Shown here piece by piece: positions 10,570 through 24,330 of a stretch of 64,000 bases of DNA. Numbering within the stretch: the stretch's first letter is position 1; every line of letters begins with the position of its first letter. Source of the DNA: Hofstenia miamia. Taxonomy: Eukaryota > Xenacoelomorpha > Acoela > Hofsteniidae. The stretch covers positions 79,577-143,576 of the forward strand of contig CABFPE010000155.1 in assembly GCA_900660155.1 (NCBI GenBank). The letters are read 5' to 3'. The position numbers were made by a program, and so were the translations under genes. The notes under the pieces were generated by a model. That model made no database searches. It had not been told where the DNA came from and saw only the letters and a program-made list of their open reading frames with translations.

Positions 10570-13500
10570 AAACTAAAACGTTCGAAACAATAGTAAAAAC
10601 TAAATTTAGCATACACAATAACGTCAGTAAATTTGTATGACACCTAAAGAACGTGTTGTAGTGATTTATGACGATGTTATTAAACTGTGATCTCCCTATT
10701 ACAATAACCTGTTTAAACATCGGTTTTATTAAACAATAAAATCATTTCTCATTCGATCAGAAAGAAACGATTAAATTCTTCCAAGATGATAACCATAATT
10801 TTCAAATATGGTGCAGAAACAATCTGATAAAACAATCACATTGAAGTGAGGTCGGTTAAAATTACTTTTGCCTTGATGTTAAGGTAAAAAATTAATTGAC
10901 ATTAGAAATGCGGTGGGTGACAGTTCAAAAATGTTTTATCTAATTGAATAAACGAAATATCATAATATCCATATACGTGATCCGCAATTTTACATATTAG
11001 CATTGATTTTAAAAAAAGTGGCAGTTTTACTTTAAACCGTGCCTGATATAAACTAGCAGGAATAATTATTATATACAGGATTATAAAAGTTGAAAACAAA
11101 CCATTAAAGCGTTGGAGAATTGAATTTGCTTGTAAACATAAATTTAATGTATATATTTACAAATAATTAACAATTCTATAAATGTGTTTACAAAATTGAT
11201 ATTGAAGAACTTCGTTAGAGGCGTAAGTTTAAGAGAACCAAGTCTTTGTTTACAAAGAGAAAAGAAAATTTAATTAATTATCTGCATACAAAAAATATAA
11301 ATCTGATTTAAAATATCAAGCATATTTTCAAATATCATCAACTAAACAGCTATTGCACTAAAACAAAAAAGTACAATTCTACTTTGAATCAACAATAATT
11401 TACAAGTAGCACCATCTTAGCTAACGCACTGTGTGTTGAGCGTTGTTGAGTTGGAGGTTTCAGGTCTAAACCAAAATTCAATAATTCAAAGCTAGTAATT
11501 AATCGTTCGATTAAAAGATGAAATCGGGTCAGGTCGAGACTGTGAAAACAAACCTAGTTGAGTTCGGTTCGAAAAACTGCTTCTGTCTTAAGTTTCATAA
11601 GATACGATAATAATGCTGGAATTTGTGCTGGCAATTTGTAATGTGAAGAAGTTTTAGAAATAACTGTGTTTTAAAAAATCAAAACATTTAAATAAAATTA
11701 GTTATTATTTTTATCAATTATAATTATAACCTAAATGATGATTTTAGAAGTTCGAGTGGAAATCTGGTTAAAATTTTCAGTTAGGATCCGGATGGTGTTT
11801 TAAAATCTAAGCCCGATTCCACCTCTAGTTCGATTAATAGAAAGCATGCGAAATTATTTTAAAACAATTGCATCAATACAATACAGATAAGTAATCAGTG
11901 AAGGCAATGTTATTTTCAAATCCAATAAGAAATCATTTAAAATTTATGAATTGAAGATGGCTAAATCTATCGCTTCTCGATGCAAAGAATAAATCAAGGA
12001 TTTTATCATTATGGTATTCGACGCATATTGATTTATCTGTAAAAGCAAAATAGTTACTAACAGAGCAGTTTAAACAGAAATCGACCCTCACATAAATTTT
12101 GAACATTGATCAATTAAAACAACAAGCAAGTGTATCCACCACCTCTTATTACATAGATTATCAATTTGAATTAGCAAATGTACAAATGCTATGGAATGCG
12201 GAAATACTCTAATTTATTACAGCGAACATCATACGTTTCCACACCGAATTTCACTAAAAGTTGGTTAACAAATGGGAAAACGTTTGAAAGTTTTCGTAGT
12301 AAAAAGGGGTGGTGTAGTCGAGTTGCTACGTAATGAATGGAGAGGTATGGCAAACCGCTATGCCGCTTTACAAAGAGGAAACAAAAGCTTGGCAAAAAGT
12401 GCATCACTGTCTTTTTCTAATCTCATTAACTTAGTTTCTTTCGTTCCTGACCAAACGGGATGCGTGTGTTTTACAATTAGAATAACTTCATTATTAAATA
12501 TCACAGTTCATTATTTTTGCTAACCTGAAAATTTATATTATATTTGAAAGCATCACGAGCCTATTTAAACTTGTGTGAAGCAGTGCTTGGAGTACGATAT
12601 CTTTGTGAAAATGGCAAATAAGCTTCTATCAGTGAAATTAAAAGTCAATCTTTAGGTCGATATTGTACTAAATATTGAATTTTTGGGAGGAATGTTAATG
12701 ATTCGATATCGTATGCCCTAAGGGCTATGGACTTTCATGAATTTTCTTCGAAATATATTTGGATTGGAAAAATAATACGAACGCAATTTCAAAATGAAAA
12801 TTACTTCCATTAATTAAAGGTCAAGTGCTGCACTAATGTTTCACAATACAGGGTGATTCCAAATTGCTCATTCAATTCATTGTGGCCTATATATCTATCA
12901 AATAAATGGCAAAACATAAAAAAAATTTAAATACTTGTACATCATTCAAGGGTTATATATCACATTTACATTTCTTTTTATACTTACATTATTAAATTAT
13001 TCAAACGTTAAGATGCAACAAGAAAGTATTCTGTGTGCTTCGCTTCGACACATGTGATTTTGTCGTACTTATTCTATGCAATTTTCGTTGTGAGTATGTC
13101 AATGAACCTCCCATGGTTTAAAACATTAGAAGATAAAAACTTCGAAACACTGGATGTCTATATAAACGAACACTATTTAGTTGCCTTTGACTTTCTGATG
13201 ATTGATAATGATTGGCAAACTTTCTACCGTTGTCAACAGAAATTTGTTGGTTGTGGCAGTCGAGAGCTAAGGATCCTGCCAATTACTGCTAAGCGTGTTT
13301 TGGGGGACGCTTGTCAGTTAAACCTTCGAAAATTCGATTGTTGCCAGCCCTGAAGGAGGGTGCTAAAGAAAAGCGTTTGGAGTTGTATGAGATTGTTCTT
13401 AATAAGAAAGCAAAAGAGAATTGTCATACAGATCTGATATTCAGTAAGAAAGCCACCATTCAAGGATTGAAGCAACAACGCGTGGGAAATAAGAACGATT

Positions 13501-16500
13501 CGGCAAAATTCAATGTGATCTGTGCCGTGTCAATTGAAATGCGAGAGAATTAGCTTCTCGCATAACTTGAAGTTTATTTAGACGGCATTATTTTGCAGCC
13601 AAACCATGCATATAATATTGAGTTCGAGAAGTCAGATGAATTTTGAACCACACTCTTCCCCAACAGATAAATCGTATGAAACTAATTATACCAATAGTCA
13701 CCACGACAATTCAGTGTGGACTATCTTTGGGAAATGCCAAAGACAAAATTTGCATTTCCCCACTTCCAATAATTGCAACATTGCATTAAAGCAGATGTGC
13801 CAATCTTGACAAATAATATACGTTGGGGACACGCGGAATGAACTACATATCGTCTCGAATTGTGTCATCCTCCACAGGTCGCATTAAACACTTGGAAATT
13901 GATAAATAAAAAAGTGATGTAACGCATGTTAACTCTGATAAAAAATAGTTTTTCCTTGTGTTAATATCATTTTCAAATAATTCTCATCTCCAAAAATCAA
14001 AATTCGACTACAACAAATCACTCAAAAATGTTTGCAATCAATTAAACTAATGATTTTAACTTACATTTTTTATGAGATTATGTTCTTTAGGTTTATGTAA
14101 GTTTATCACTTGCATTAATCAATTACTTTTAATTTTTTAGAACATAATTTCTTGCCCAAAAGCTTTGAATTCGGCGCACACATTTGTGTACAAAAGCATG
14201 TGCCATTGGGTAGGACTACATTCAGTTATGAATTCATCCCACTCAAAGCCCGCATTTATATGAGAAGTGCATATCGCATGTTTTTACGTTTATTTTACTT
14301 GCATAACTTGGCGTATTTCAGTGAAATACGAGCGCGTGAAATTACAATGTGTATGTGAATTGCTGCATTATTGTTGCTTGGCGCTGTTTCATGTTCCGCC
14401 TCATCAGCATTATATTCCGCTGCTCTATTGTGTGTTTCAGTGTATATTGTTGTTGTATACTCATCGATATTAATTGAAATTGCCAAAATAGGAATTACAT
14501 GATTTTGATTATATTAATACGCTAACCGGTGGTTCCTTAGACTGGAATGAACAGTTTAGCGAAAAAATTGTATGAAAAATTTCCGTTAATGGGTTTGATT
14601 ACAGTGCAACAATGCAAGTTTCCTACACAGACATATATCAAGTGTGACAAGTACAAGAAACAAATAGCATTGAATTAGCGTAAGCACGCTGTTCTAGGTT
14701 AACAATTTGTGTGAACATTGGTTTATACTGTTTATGAGGAAATCAATAAAATATTGGTTATGTCAAAAATGTTTATATTTTTATATATAATTTAACGCAT
14801 ACCTCACTACCGTACCTCCCGACGATTAAGTCGATTTTCTGTAACCAAAATCTTGCCTAAAATTTTGGAGGTCGCCTTATTGGTAGAGTGGATCCTTAAT
14901 TAATATTTTCCGAGTCATTACAAACAGAATATAGCACAGATATATACTGGTATATGCATAGTAATTTACGTTAGTAGAACATTTTATTAATGAACATTTT
15001 AAAATACATGTCCCAGCATAACAATCGCACATACTTGAGAACCACAAAATAACTTCCGTGTTCGATCGTTTTCCTGAAATTACACTTAAAAAAACCCGGC
15101 CCGTCCACATCTTTGCGAGAAATTGGATGCAGGATTTTAGAAACTCAAATACAAATAAACATTTTCACTGACTTTCCATGTAACGAAAATTAGTTAAAAG
15201 AAAATTGTCAATATCTATTTAGATGCCGTAATATTTGCAGAAATTATTTGTACATCCGTGGCGATTGCAGAATTTAATTAGGAGAGTTGTTAGCGGAGAA
15301 TATATTATAATTTGAAGAGTTTGGTATTTTTATTGTGGATATTTTTTTAACAATTACGAATCTAAGCAGTATGTGAAAAAACTCATACATTTTGCAAGAA
15401 AATAATTATATTATTCATCGCGATTTAAAATAACATCCACTTCATTTATTGGCAGCAGAAAATGTGTTTGAATGGCATTTCTTGGAAATGCTATCCGAAG
15501 GCGTTTGTTGTTAAGCATATCAGTAAAAGAATACATTAATTAGTTAATAGGTTTTCGAACAAATATAGAAATTCTTTTCGAATTACAAAATCTTTAATGG
15601 GTAGTAAAAAATGAAAAACCAAAATTATAGCTTCCTTAAACATTTCTTTAGATTTCATAGGAATTGACTACATGAAAGACTATTCTTTTAACTATTCTTC
15701 TATATCATTAAATTACAGAGGGAAGGAATAAGTTAAAGGAATAGGAAAAACCCAATGCCCTTAAATTTATAATCCAATAAAATCTTAGAAAAACCATTGT
15801 AACATGACTTATAAGTCAAACACTGATTGTGCTCGATCTTAGATGAAATAATTGAAACACGTGTTGTTCATGCTTTCTAATGGTACTTAACTGAAAATTA
15901 GGGCAAACAAACATTACTCAGGAAGTTAATAAAAATGTGAAATTCTTGCAGAAGGGACGCTTACTTTTGTATTCAAGAGTGGAAAAATAATATGTATGTT
16001 AAATATCCAAACAGATTCCTGTGCACAAAAAAAATTACACATGAATATAAAGCCAATGATCATTGAATGGTATAAAAAAGAGTGTATCAAGTTTTTAAAA
16101 TTAGCATTGATCACAATTTAAATTAGTCACATTTTTCAGCTTATATATAGAAGCAACAAATAAAAGTTAAACACAATTTTTCGATGCTGTATAAACCATT
16201 TTATTGCGCTGACTCCAAAGCAGCATTGATTTTTAGCGTGACAAATGCTTTGCCGGAAATTCCGAATCAGTCCTTGAAATATGGATGATTCTGTTTTATG
16301 TTTTTACTTAACACACTTATGTAGTCAGCATTTTTGTTTCTGTCTTATTTATTTTATATTCCTGGAATCCATAAAAAATTCATTTCGTATTTGTTCATGT
16401 TCGTTCATGTATTCTCATTCTTGTACCTCCATATATTTTTTGAATAACAAAGATACACCCAATAAATCTGAAATTCTATGCACTTTTGAATGCTAATGTG

Positions 16501-18600
16501 TCGTTTCTCGCAGTTGGAAAGTGCTGATTGAATTTAGATTACTTACAACGACGTCTTTTATATCAAAAGCATTCTCTTTTACAAGAATTTTGAAAGACAG
16601 CATGGAACAGTTTGCTACTCCAATTATTACAAATGACAATGGATTACATGCCTCTCTCCACATTCTTTGAATAGCAAAAGGTACTCTCATATAGGAAAAC
16701 CTCGTTAAAAGATATCTAAATGAAATCAGCATATTGCATATGTGAAATGCAGGGCTCACATTTTGTTCTGATTTCCCACGTCCATGCAACCTACAAATAA
16801 ATGTTGACAATGCATAGAATGTTGTTCATTTATGGAGTGTTTACATTGACTAGGAATTGATTAGAAGAATATATGATGAACGTCAAATACAAGCTAAAGC
16901 AGATTGCTAACATTCTATGGCATTTTTATGCATTACTAGAGCATGTAAAAGTATATAAGTCAATAAGGTTTTTTGGGTCAAAGCATTTCAAAATGTGCTT
17001 AGACATGAAATACGCGAATTTTGGAATTTTCTAGTATGGTGGTAATACATGTATCAATAAAGTCTAAAATATTGGGTTAACTCAACACTTCATCATTAGG
17101 TCAAAACAAGGTTAAAATCAACTACTGAATTAGTGAATTATGTTATTTTTGTGAAAATGCTTATCAAAATTTGAATCAAATCAAACTAAATGTTTTAAAA
17201 CAGTTCTTTTCGAACTCCAAAAAGTTATGTAAATAGATCATAATTCTCTGTTGAAATCCTTATACATTATATTTTGTCATTTGCAAAAAGTACTTTATAA
17301 CACATTTTCGGTAATACACACTCATGTATGTAACAGTTTAAAATAAGGTAAAAATTCATAAATTTTTAGTTCAAAAAAATTCGCCCTATTCATTATAACA
17401 GTATAAAACAATTAAGACAACAAAAATGCAAGCAAAATAAAAAGAGGGAATTACCAAGGTAAGCACATTCCCAAAATGGAAAATGAATCTGTCGTTGAGC
17501 ATTTGACAAAAATGAGTGCTTTTTGAAATCAGCACATTAAACTAACTTATATACCATCAAAAGAAATCATTAATTGATAAAGTAATTTGTCGTAAAATAA
17601 AAAGAAAGTAAATTATAATTATATTCATTAACAGCATATTACAATAATTGAAAGTAGAATAAATGGTGTCACAATGTAATTTGCAATGCTAAATTTTGAG
17701 AAATATTAATTCCATATTTTAATATTTGTCTTATGCACTTCTACATTACAAAGGCATTAAAAAAACTGATATATTTCTCAGCATATATGTTATTCACTGT
17801 AAAGATTGTTGAGACATTGATTTTGCATTGGACTGTTAAGACATTGAGACATTGAAACTTACGTAATTAATAAAGCTTTGTCGTCATTTTCAAATATTTA
17901 CTCCACTACAGAGTTGGTTAAAGCGTGGTATATACATCATCACTACAATAGTTTAATGGGCAAATGTGACATTGCCATTAAAATACTAAAATGTCAATTT
18001 TGTTATAAAATCAGTTGTAACATCAAAGCGCCACAATGTTAAGAATCAGGTTAATATCTATTAAACGAACCTTTCGTGGATGTTTGGCAACAGCAACACT
18101 CTAATAATTCAAATTACTATTGTATAAATAATATTTATGGTGTTAACCTATGCAAAGGTAACGGAATGGTAACTTTTTATTAAATCAATGCCCAACGTTC
18201 AGAGTAGTCCCAATGTTGTAGCATATAATACTTTTTATGAAAGGATGGACTACAATTTAAACGCAACAATTTATAGAATAGTTGTATTCTTAACTTAATT
18301 AACACAGCTAATTTTTTATTTAAATTTCCAATTGATAGATAACAATGAAATCACCGATTTGTTGAATTCATCATTCACATTGAGGAACTTTACTGCAAAG
18401 TGTATGACTGACAGCCGTCCGAAAAGTGAATACTGGATAAGTGGACAACATTTGTATTGGAATGTGCATTAGAATTGAGTGAAAAAATGATTTTTTGATT
18501 TTGAAAAAGGGGTTCTATAAAGTTATCTCTATTTCGAGAATCACACTTTTTCATTACTTTACATAGTTGTAATATTAACTCGCAAGGGGCAAAATTGCAA
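10570..18600. other. Long AT-rich interval, nothing recognised
   Basis: Upstream of SAP18, presumably including its promoter. Unassigned open frames occur at 12272-12523 and 13033-13553 (plus); the second ends in a dense charged stretch and may be a decayed element, but no family was recognised. CAGGGTGATTCCAAATTG at about 12851 resembles a Tc1/mariner end without a partner. Confidence 0.4.
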
Positions 18601-18639
18601 AATCTACCAAACATTTACCAATTTTCTAGTTATGGATTC

Positions 18640-19230
18640 ACGTTGTGCACCATTTCGTAGCACTGCAAAAACCCAGAAAATCCATATAAACTTCCCTAGG
18701 TTTTCCTTATTTGAAGGAAAGACTCCAAGATGTGTGAAATCTGGAAATTGTTTGGCCTTGAAAGAATGCTACAGAGCATCATAGCAGATCCCATCGCATT
18801 TATTCAGACCTTAGGTACCCAGTCTAATGGTTTCGCAGAAAATATAGTAGCCATCTTCAAACGAATAGCATAGAAGTTAATCAAAACTTAAGCGATGCTT
18901 GACAACATAATAAGACTTCGCTTCAAAAGCTGGAATTCCTCCCAGCTCAACATTGATACAGCCGATGACTGCGGATAGATATGCTTTTTTAAACATCCAT
19001 TAATTTGTTATGAAGAAATGTAGCCAAAATACTACTACGAATGCGTGCTAAAACCCTCGAGAATATTTATCAAAAGTCTGAAATCATTTGTCCTGTCACT
19101 GAGCGCCAACCAACCGCGTTCATACGGGACAAACACTGCAATAGGAGCAATAGTGGGCCGCAAATGACATTCATGTATGCAAAGAGTTTACAAAAATGTA
19201 TCTGCAAATGTCGATAGAAATAATAGTTCC
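18640..19230 (+). pseudogene. Gypsy-like LTR retrotransposon integrase relic
   Basis: A badly decayed stretch. At 18795-18890 the translation reads roughly HPFIQTLGTQSNGFAEN then FKRIA, matching the HPQSNGQAERFVDTLKRAL block that follows the integrase core of gypsy elements. Further decayed coding pieces follow to about 19200. No LTRs or reverse transcriptase were found nearby. Stops and frameshifts are frequent. Confidence 0.45.
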
Positions 19231-20476
19231 GTAAGATCTAAGAATCCAATAAATTATTAACGAATGGATCATTTGCCAATCCGTGCAACCCAGACGATCA
19301 GAGTTCAGACAAGACAAAAAGATTAGGAAGTGTCATTAACCATTGCGATTACAGGATCTAAATCTCACTAAGAGATGTAGCGAATTGAACTGCTAGAGTA
19401 GATTCTTCTCAATCTTATATTGTGTTTTTACCGTTTAAACTAATGCAACGGCTATATGCTGAGCTTATGAAATAATTCGTTTTTCGAAGAACTGTCCATG
19501 CTATAGTCCAGATTTCGAATCGAACAACGAATACCACTTTTTCGAATATTAAAAATCTCTATTATAGTTATTGAAGCAAACAATAGAATGAATTTAGGCT
19601 ACCTTTTTCAAATAAAATTTAATTAATTTAATACAAATACAATTCGATTTTGCACAGAGCGTATTCTAATTTTCCAACTAACAAAATAAATACAAGTATC
19701 GATATCGAAAATAAACGATTCATAAGTACATATATGAATCATCCTAACGCTTAGCTATATATACATAAACAGAAAATTAATATAATTATACTAATAAATA
19801 TAAGATGACAAGCTTGTCTACGCATACATAATATTTAAGTAAATAGTTAATAATATTAGGTTTAGATTAAATTGCATTACCGTATATTTTGATGCTTAAA
19901 GTCAAAGTCGTACTGATTTGTTAGATAGTTAAAACGAAACCATCCAACAAAGTCATGGAGTCACAAAAAAGTTGACATTTTACAAATTCCGGAATTTATA
20001 GGTTGAAATGATAGGGCCTTTAAACGGATAAATTGTTTTCAATACCAATGACTGCTTGTAAAAAATTTATATTGCATAAAATTCCTTCGTCGCCATTCAT
20101 TGTAAGATCGAAATTGAGACATGAATTAATTATTCAAGAAACGCAGCTATCCTATGATGACAAGAAAAATAACCTGCGAATTTTAATGAATTGTTGAAGC
20201 GAGTTTCCTTCAATTCCATCGAATAAGTAATTCATAATTAAAACAATAATTAAAAAGCCAAAAAATATAAAATTTGCTCTTGTAAAAAAATTATTGAAAA
20301 ATTGGATAAAGGATCATGGAAATCAATAATTAATCGATACATATTTTAAGAAGAACAAAATTTTAAAATACAACTATAGTGTGGTTGAATCTATAACCAC
20401 TAGCTAAAAATATAGTCACAAACTTGCAACATTTATATCGATTTAGCATTCCTTCGAATTTCAAAAGGAAATATAT

Positions 20477-21394
20477 NNNNNNNNNNNNNNNNNNNNNNNN
20501 NNNNNNNNNNNNNNNNNNNNNNNNNNNNNNNNNNNNNNNNNNNNNNNNNNNNNNNNNNNNNNNNNNNNNNNNNNNNNNNNNNNNNNNNNNNNNNNNNNNN
20601 NNNNNNNNNNNNNNNNNNNNNNNNNNNNNNNNNNNNNNNNNNNNNNNNNNNNNNNNNNNNNNNNNNNNNNNNNNNNNNNNNNNNNNNNNNNNNNNNNNNN
20701 NNNNNNNNNNNNNNNNNNNNNNNNNNNNNNNNNNNNNNNNNNNNNNNNNNNNNNNNNNNNNNNNNNNNNNNNNNNNNNNNNNNNNNNNNNNNNNNNNNNN
20801 NNNNNNNNNNNNNNNNNNNNNNNNNNNNNNNNNNNNNNNNNNNNNNNNNNNNNNNNNNNNNNNNNNNNNNNNNNNNNNNNNNNNNNNNNNNNNNNNNNNN
20901 NNNNNNNNNNNNNNNNNNNNNNNNNNNNNNNNNNNNNNNNNNNNNNNNNNNNNNNNNNNNNNNNNNNNNNNNNNNNNNNNNNNNNNNNNNNNNNNNNNNN
21001 NNNNNNNNNNNNNNNNNNNNNNNNNNNNNNNNNNNNNNNNNNNNNNNNNNNNNNNNNNNNNNNNNNNNNNNNNNNNNNNNNNNNNNNNNNNNNNNNNNNN
21101 NNNNNNNNNNNNNNNNNNNNNNNNNNNNNNNNNNNNNNNNNNNNNNNNNNNNNNNNNNNNNNNNNNNNNNNNNNNNNNNNNNNNNNNNNNNNNNNNNNNN
21201 NNNNNNNNNNNNNNNNNNNNNNNNNNNNNNNNNNNNNNNNNNNNNNNNNNNNNNNNNNNNNNNNNNNNNNNNNNNNNNNNNNNNNNNNNNNNNNNNNNNN
21301 NNNNNNNNNNNNNNNNNNNNNNNNNNNNNNNNNNNNNNNNNNNNNNNNNNNNNNNNNNNNNNNNNNNNNNNNNNNNNNNNNNNNNNNNNNNNNN
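20477..21394. other. Assembly gap of 918 N
   Basis: The gap is flanked by ATATAT on the left and a pure (AT)n run at 21395-21425 on the right, so the missing sequence probably includes an AT microsatellite. Open frames that cross it are artefacts. It lies downstream of the last MARCH exon found and may hide the next one. Confidence 0.97.

Positions 21395-21425
<31 letters not shown>
21395..21425. repeat. (AT)n microsatellite beside the gap
   Basis: About 15 AT units directly after the N run. Confidence 0.95.
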
Positions 21426-21429
<4 letters not shown>

Positions 21430-21588
21430 GAAAATCCACGTGATACACATGCACTAAGAATTTTTAAGTATAGTAGAAAGTTCTTAAAACATCCTTCCAA
21501 GAGGAATAGTGCGGTGCCATTATAAACGATTTCTAATGCATTGTAATTAAAATAATAATATACTGAAAATATTGTGCATGAAAATTAC

Positions 21589-21772
21589 CTGTCATCGATG
21601 TCAGGTAAAGTATTCTGAGTATGTAACACAAGGCCAGGAGGGGTTGCTAATGATTCGCTAGAGTGTGAATCCACTATAACAGTTGATGGAATAACACTGA
21701 TATTGAGAGTGGGAATCACCTCATCGTTCCCTGCTGAGTCATGCGAGGTTAATGATAATTTGCCACGAATTG
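21589..21772 (-). CDS. MARCH C-terminal tail exon
   Basis: The acceptor reads TTTTTAG|CA and the donor GACAG|GTAATT. It fits the preceding exon in phase 1 (codon T|CA) and encodes [18 protein letters not shown] to LPDIDDR. No known motif is seen; it is assigned by phase and position. Confidence 0.7.
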
Positions 21773-23095
21773 CTAAAAATAAAAAGTCAAGGTTTCTACT
21801 AAATAAATGCCAACAACAAGCCGCAACCATACTTCTAACTTATTCACTGATTGCAGGTTATTTATTGAATACAATTACCTATACGTGTAGGCAATTAAAA
21901 ATAAGAATGTTTTGTAAATTAGCAAGAAAATATTTATTGATTTTATGAAATCTCAGACAAAGAAGGTCAATAGGCGTATAATTACAAAAAAGAAAATCAT
22001 CTCAAAAGTAAATGCAAAAAACACTATACGTTAAATAACCGGACATTGTGATGTAAAATAAGTAAAAAAAACTTTGATAAAAAATGTTTAGTTTTAATTA
22101 AAGTATTTAAGGATTGTATAGAGAATTTGAAAAAGGTCACATTAAATATAGATAAACATTCCATCAGAATGGAGACAGCTGCTAGAACATCTGATGAGTC
22201 TAGGAAATATATCACAGTAAATATTCACAACAGAAAAATAACTGTTTGATTTATGATTAAATACATTCACCAAAAGAATAAGCTGGAAAGAAAATCTAGA
22301 AATTATTGAAAATCAAATTCACTGAAGACAAAAATAATTGTGGAAAACACAATTTCAAAGTTTTCTAAATTATAAATTATTAAAAAAACAAAATGCAATT
22401 TCAATGATTTCAGAAATGCATTTATTACAGAATAAACTGTAAATAAATGTGTGATATATCTTTGCATACATTACGAGCATATATTTATAAACTTACATGA
22501 TGGATTACGAGTTGAGGAAGCATTTACATTTTGTACATAAATAACACGGTTATACGCTTTTAGTCTTCGCCAAAGCTGAACATATACTTTGCACTGAACA
22601 TACATAAAGACAACACCACCGGTGAATCCAATGATGACAACTACCAGTTTAGTCCAAAAAGGCCACTCATATCGATCAGCACGAATCTCTTCTGCAGTGC
22701 GCTCCATCAGTACATACAGACTCCAAACTACACAAGTGATAGCAATAAGGTGAAATGCCACAGAACAAACAATTTTCCTACGTTCTGAAGGACTCATCTC
22801 TAATTTCTCCCACTAAACATTTTGTCAAATATGCAGAACTAAATTTATGTTATTCATATTGCATGAAAGTAAAATATTATATTCAATGAATCAATTCACT
22901 ATTATTTCCAATAGAATGTACTGAAATATACCTTGGTGAATGGCTTTAAACGCGATTGCATTTTGAATTCATATTTACACAATTCACAATTTTTGGTATC
23001 ACTGCTTTTTATCCATTGTCGTAAACAATCTTGATGAACAAAACGTAATGAACCACTACAGCGACAAGGAGTAAGCAAGGGATTTTCAGGATCAT
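21589..23095 (-). CDS. MARCH1/8-type RING-CH E3 ubiquitin ligase (partial, three exons)
   Basis: Exons 23095-22932, 22812-22497 and 21772-21589 join in frame. The first holds most of the RING-CH zinc finger: [17 protein letters not shown], then [17 protein letters not shown]. The second starts [13 protein letters not shown] and carries two membrane helices (about [13 protein letters not shown] and [16 protein letters not shown]) followed by [18 protein letters not shown]. The third gives a cytosolic Ser/Thr-rich tail. MARCH1/8 proteins sit in endosomal and plasma membranes and ubiquitinate membrane receptors. The exon carrying the first zinc ligands (CRIC) was not found and must lie above 23.1 kb. 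The last exon ends in phase 2 at GACAG|GTAATT, so at least one more follows, perhaps in the N gap. Identity of the family is secure; 1 versus 8 is not separable. Confidence 0.9.
22497..22812 (-). CDS. MARCH transmembrane exon
   Basis: The acceptor reads TGTTTAG|TGG and the donor CATCAT|GTAAGT. Two hydrophobic helices are separated by a short loop containing [16 protein letters not shown]. Very high similarity to vertebrate MARCH8 is recalled. Confidence 0.93.
22932..23095 (-). CDS. MARCH RING-CH exon
   Basis: The acceptor reads CACCTGTAG|AT and the donor ACCAAG|GTATAT. Encodes [15 protein letters not shown] to SRLKPFTK, with cysteines and histidine in RING-CH order. Confidence 0.92.
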
Positions 23096-23858
23096 CTACA
23101 GGTGACAATCAAACAGGGAAATGTAATAAAATATTTTAAAAAAATTTCCTAAGCAATGTTAAGCCTCTTCATGAGCAAATAACATACAAAAAATTATGCC
23201 TATTAGAAGAATTTAAATAAGGAGGGGTGCTATTTGAAATTTTTGGGAAATAGGCATACACGGTGTTCCCCAGTAAGAGTTAGTTGATAAAAAATTCACC
23301 GGAAAAACTGTTGATACTTTCGAAAACTACACAATCTCAGGACTTTCAAATGACTGGCCAGCAAAATCTTTTTTGAAGGATTAGTGAATACAGGCCATAT
23401 TTTCAAAATAGCGCCGATTTTGCTATTTTTTGGCCGCTACTGTCTTATATCCCAGACGTTTCAACTATAGTTGAAAAGAATAGTAAACTCATTTCAAATA
23501 ATTGTAAATAAATCAAAATTGAAACACAGATAATGCAGTGTGCATGCAAGTAAAATGGCGATTATTTATAAGTAGTATGAAGAGGATGCAGGCCCTAATA
23601 AATGGTACGGTATTTCTCATCATCTCTTGAATTTAGAAAACATTATAATTGACAAAATGACATGTACACGCTATATCAAAGCGACAAACAAACAAACATA
23701 TACATGACACAATGGCTGAATCATTAAGGTGCTGAACTCAAAATCAAATGAAGTTTCTCCACTTAGCAGGTTTGAAATCCAATAATTGTGGTGCGTTGAT
23801 GCAATTACGTGCAATTATGTGACCCTTTTCTTCTTCCAATTGGTTTTCATCAAAGATA

Positions 23859-24086
23859 TTGGCTTTTATTATATCGTTTATTGTCCTTTCTAAATTCAAA
23901 GCACCGATTTCATTGCAAGATTTCATCAATCGTGAAAGATCTTCAAGCCATTATTCAAGATTTGATGAAAAACATTGGATGAAAATAGGTTTAGATGGTG
24001 GCGGAAACTTCTTGAAAGTGACTTTATCGATTTTTGCTGAATGTCACGAGCAAAAACGTAAGTCAGCCTTTCTTATTCAGGAGTGA
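23859..24086 (+). pseudogene. Fragment of a DGGG-motif ORF family inside the Transib-like element
   Basis: An open frame of 75 codons containing HYSRFDEKHWMKIGLDGGGN followed by FLKVTLSIFAE; after the stop the sequence continues KNAFSLL then, in another frame, pieces like IIAIVPAVQENYFNVKALWL. The block IGxDGGGxFLKV is one I recall from multicopy uncharacterised proteins of cnidarians and other invertebrates. Lying between matched inverted repeats, it is probably the transposase remnant of this element, and the aspartate could be catalytic (inference). No second acidic motif was found. The frame is truncated and shifted. Confidence 0.5.
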
Positions 24087-24330
24087 AAAAATGCATTCTC
24101 ATTGCTATCGTACCTGCAGTCCAAGAGAACTATTTCAACGTGAAAGCCCTATGGCTCAATCCACCATGACTTCAATCAACATTGGATGAAGTTCAAAGTT
24201 TCTTCTGAAGCCAGTGCATCTTTTGGTACTAAATTCCATCAGTGTTTGTATGTACAATAGTAGACATTTGTAGTTTCATTTATCGTTGCTTGTTGTATTT
24301 GTATTGTGGATTTATACGCATACTAGAAAA

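Noticed and set aside
12189-12523. Overlapping frames on both strands
   Set aside because: Neither has a recognisable motif; typical shadow pair.
13033-13553. Two overlapping open frames with charged ends
   Set aside because: Possible decayed element, but no motif, ends or splice sites to support a call.
16493-16810. Minus frame with YMRVPFAIQR, resembling a gypsy RT phrase
   Set aside because: The following residues do not fit the RT pattern and no active site is present.
20363-21500. Long open frames through the gap
   Set aside because: They consist mostly of X from the N run.
21589-21830. Separate small gene starting in the MARCH tail exon
   Set aside because: Phase, acceptor and position fit the MARCH gene; the upstream part of the open frame is intron.
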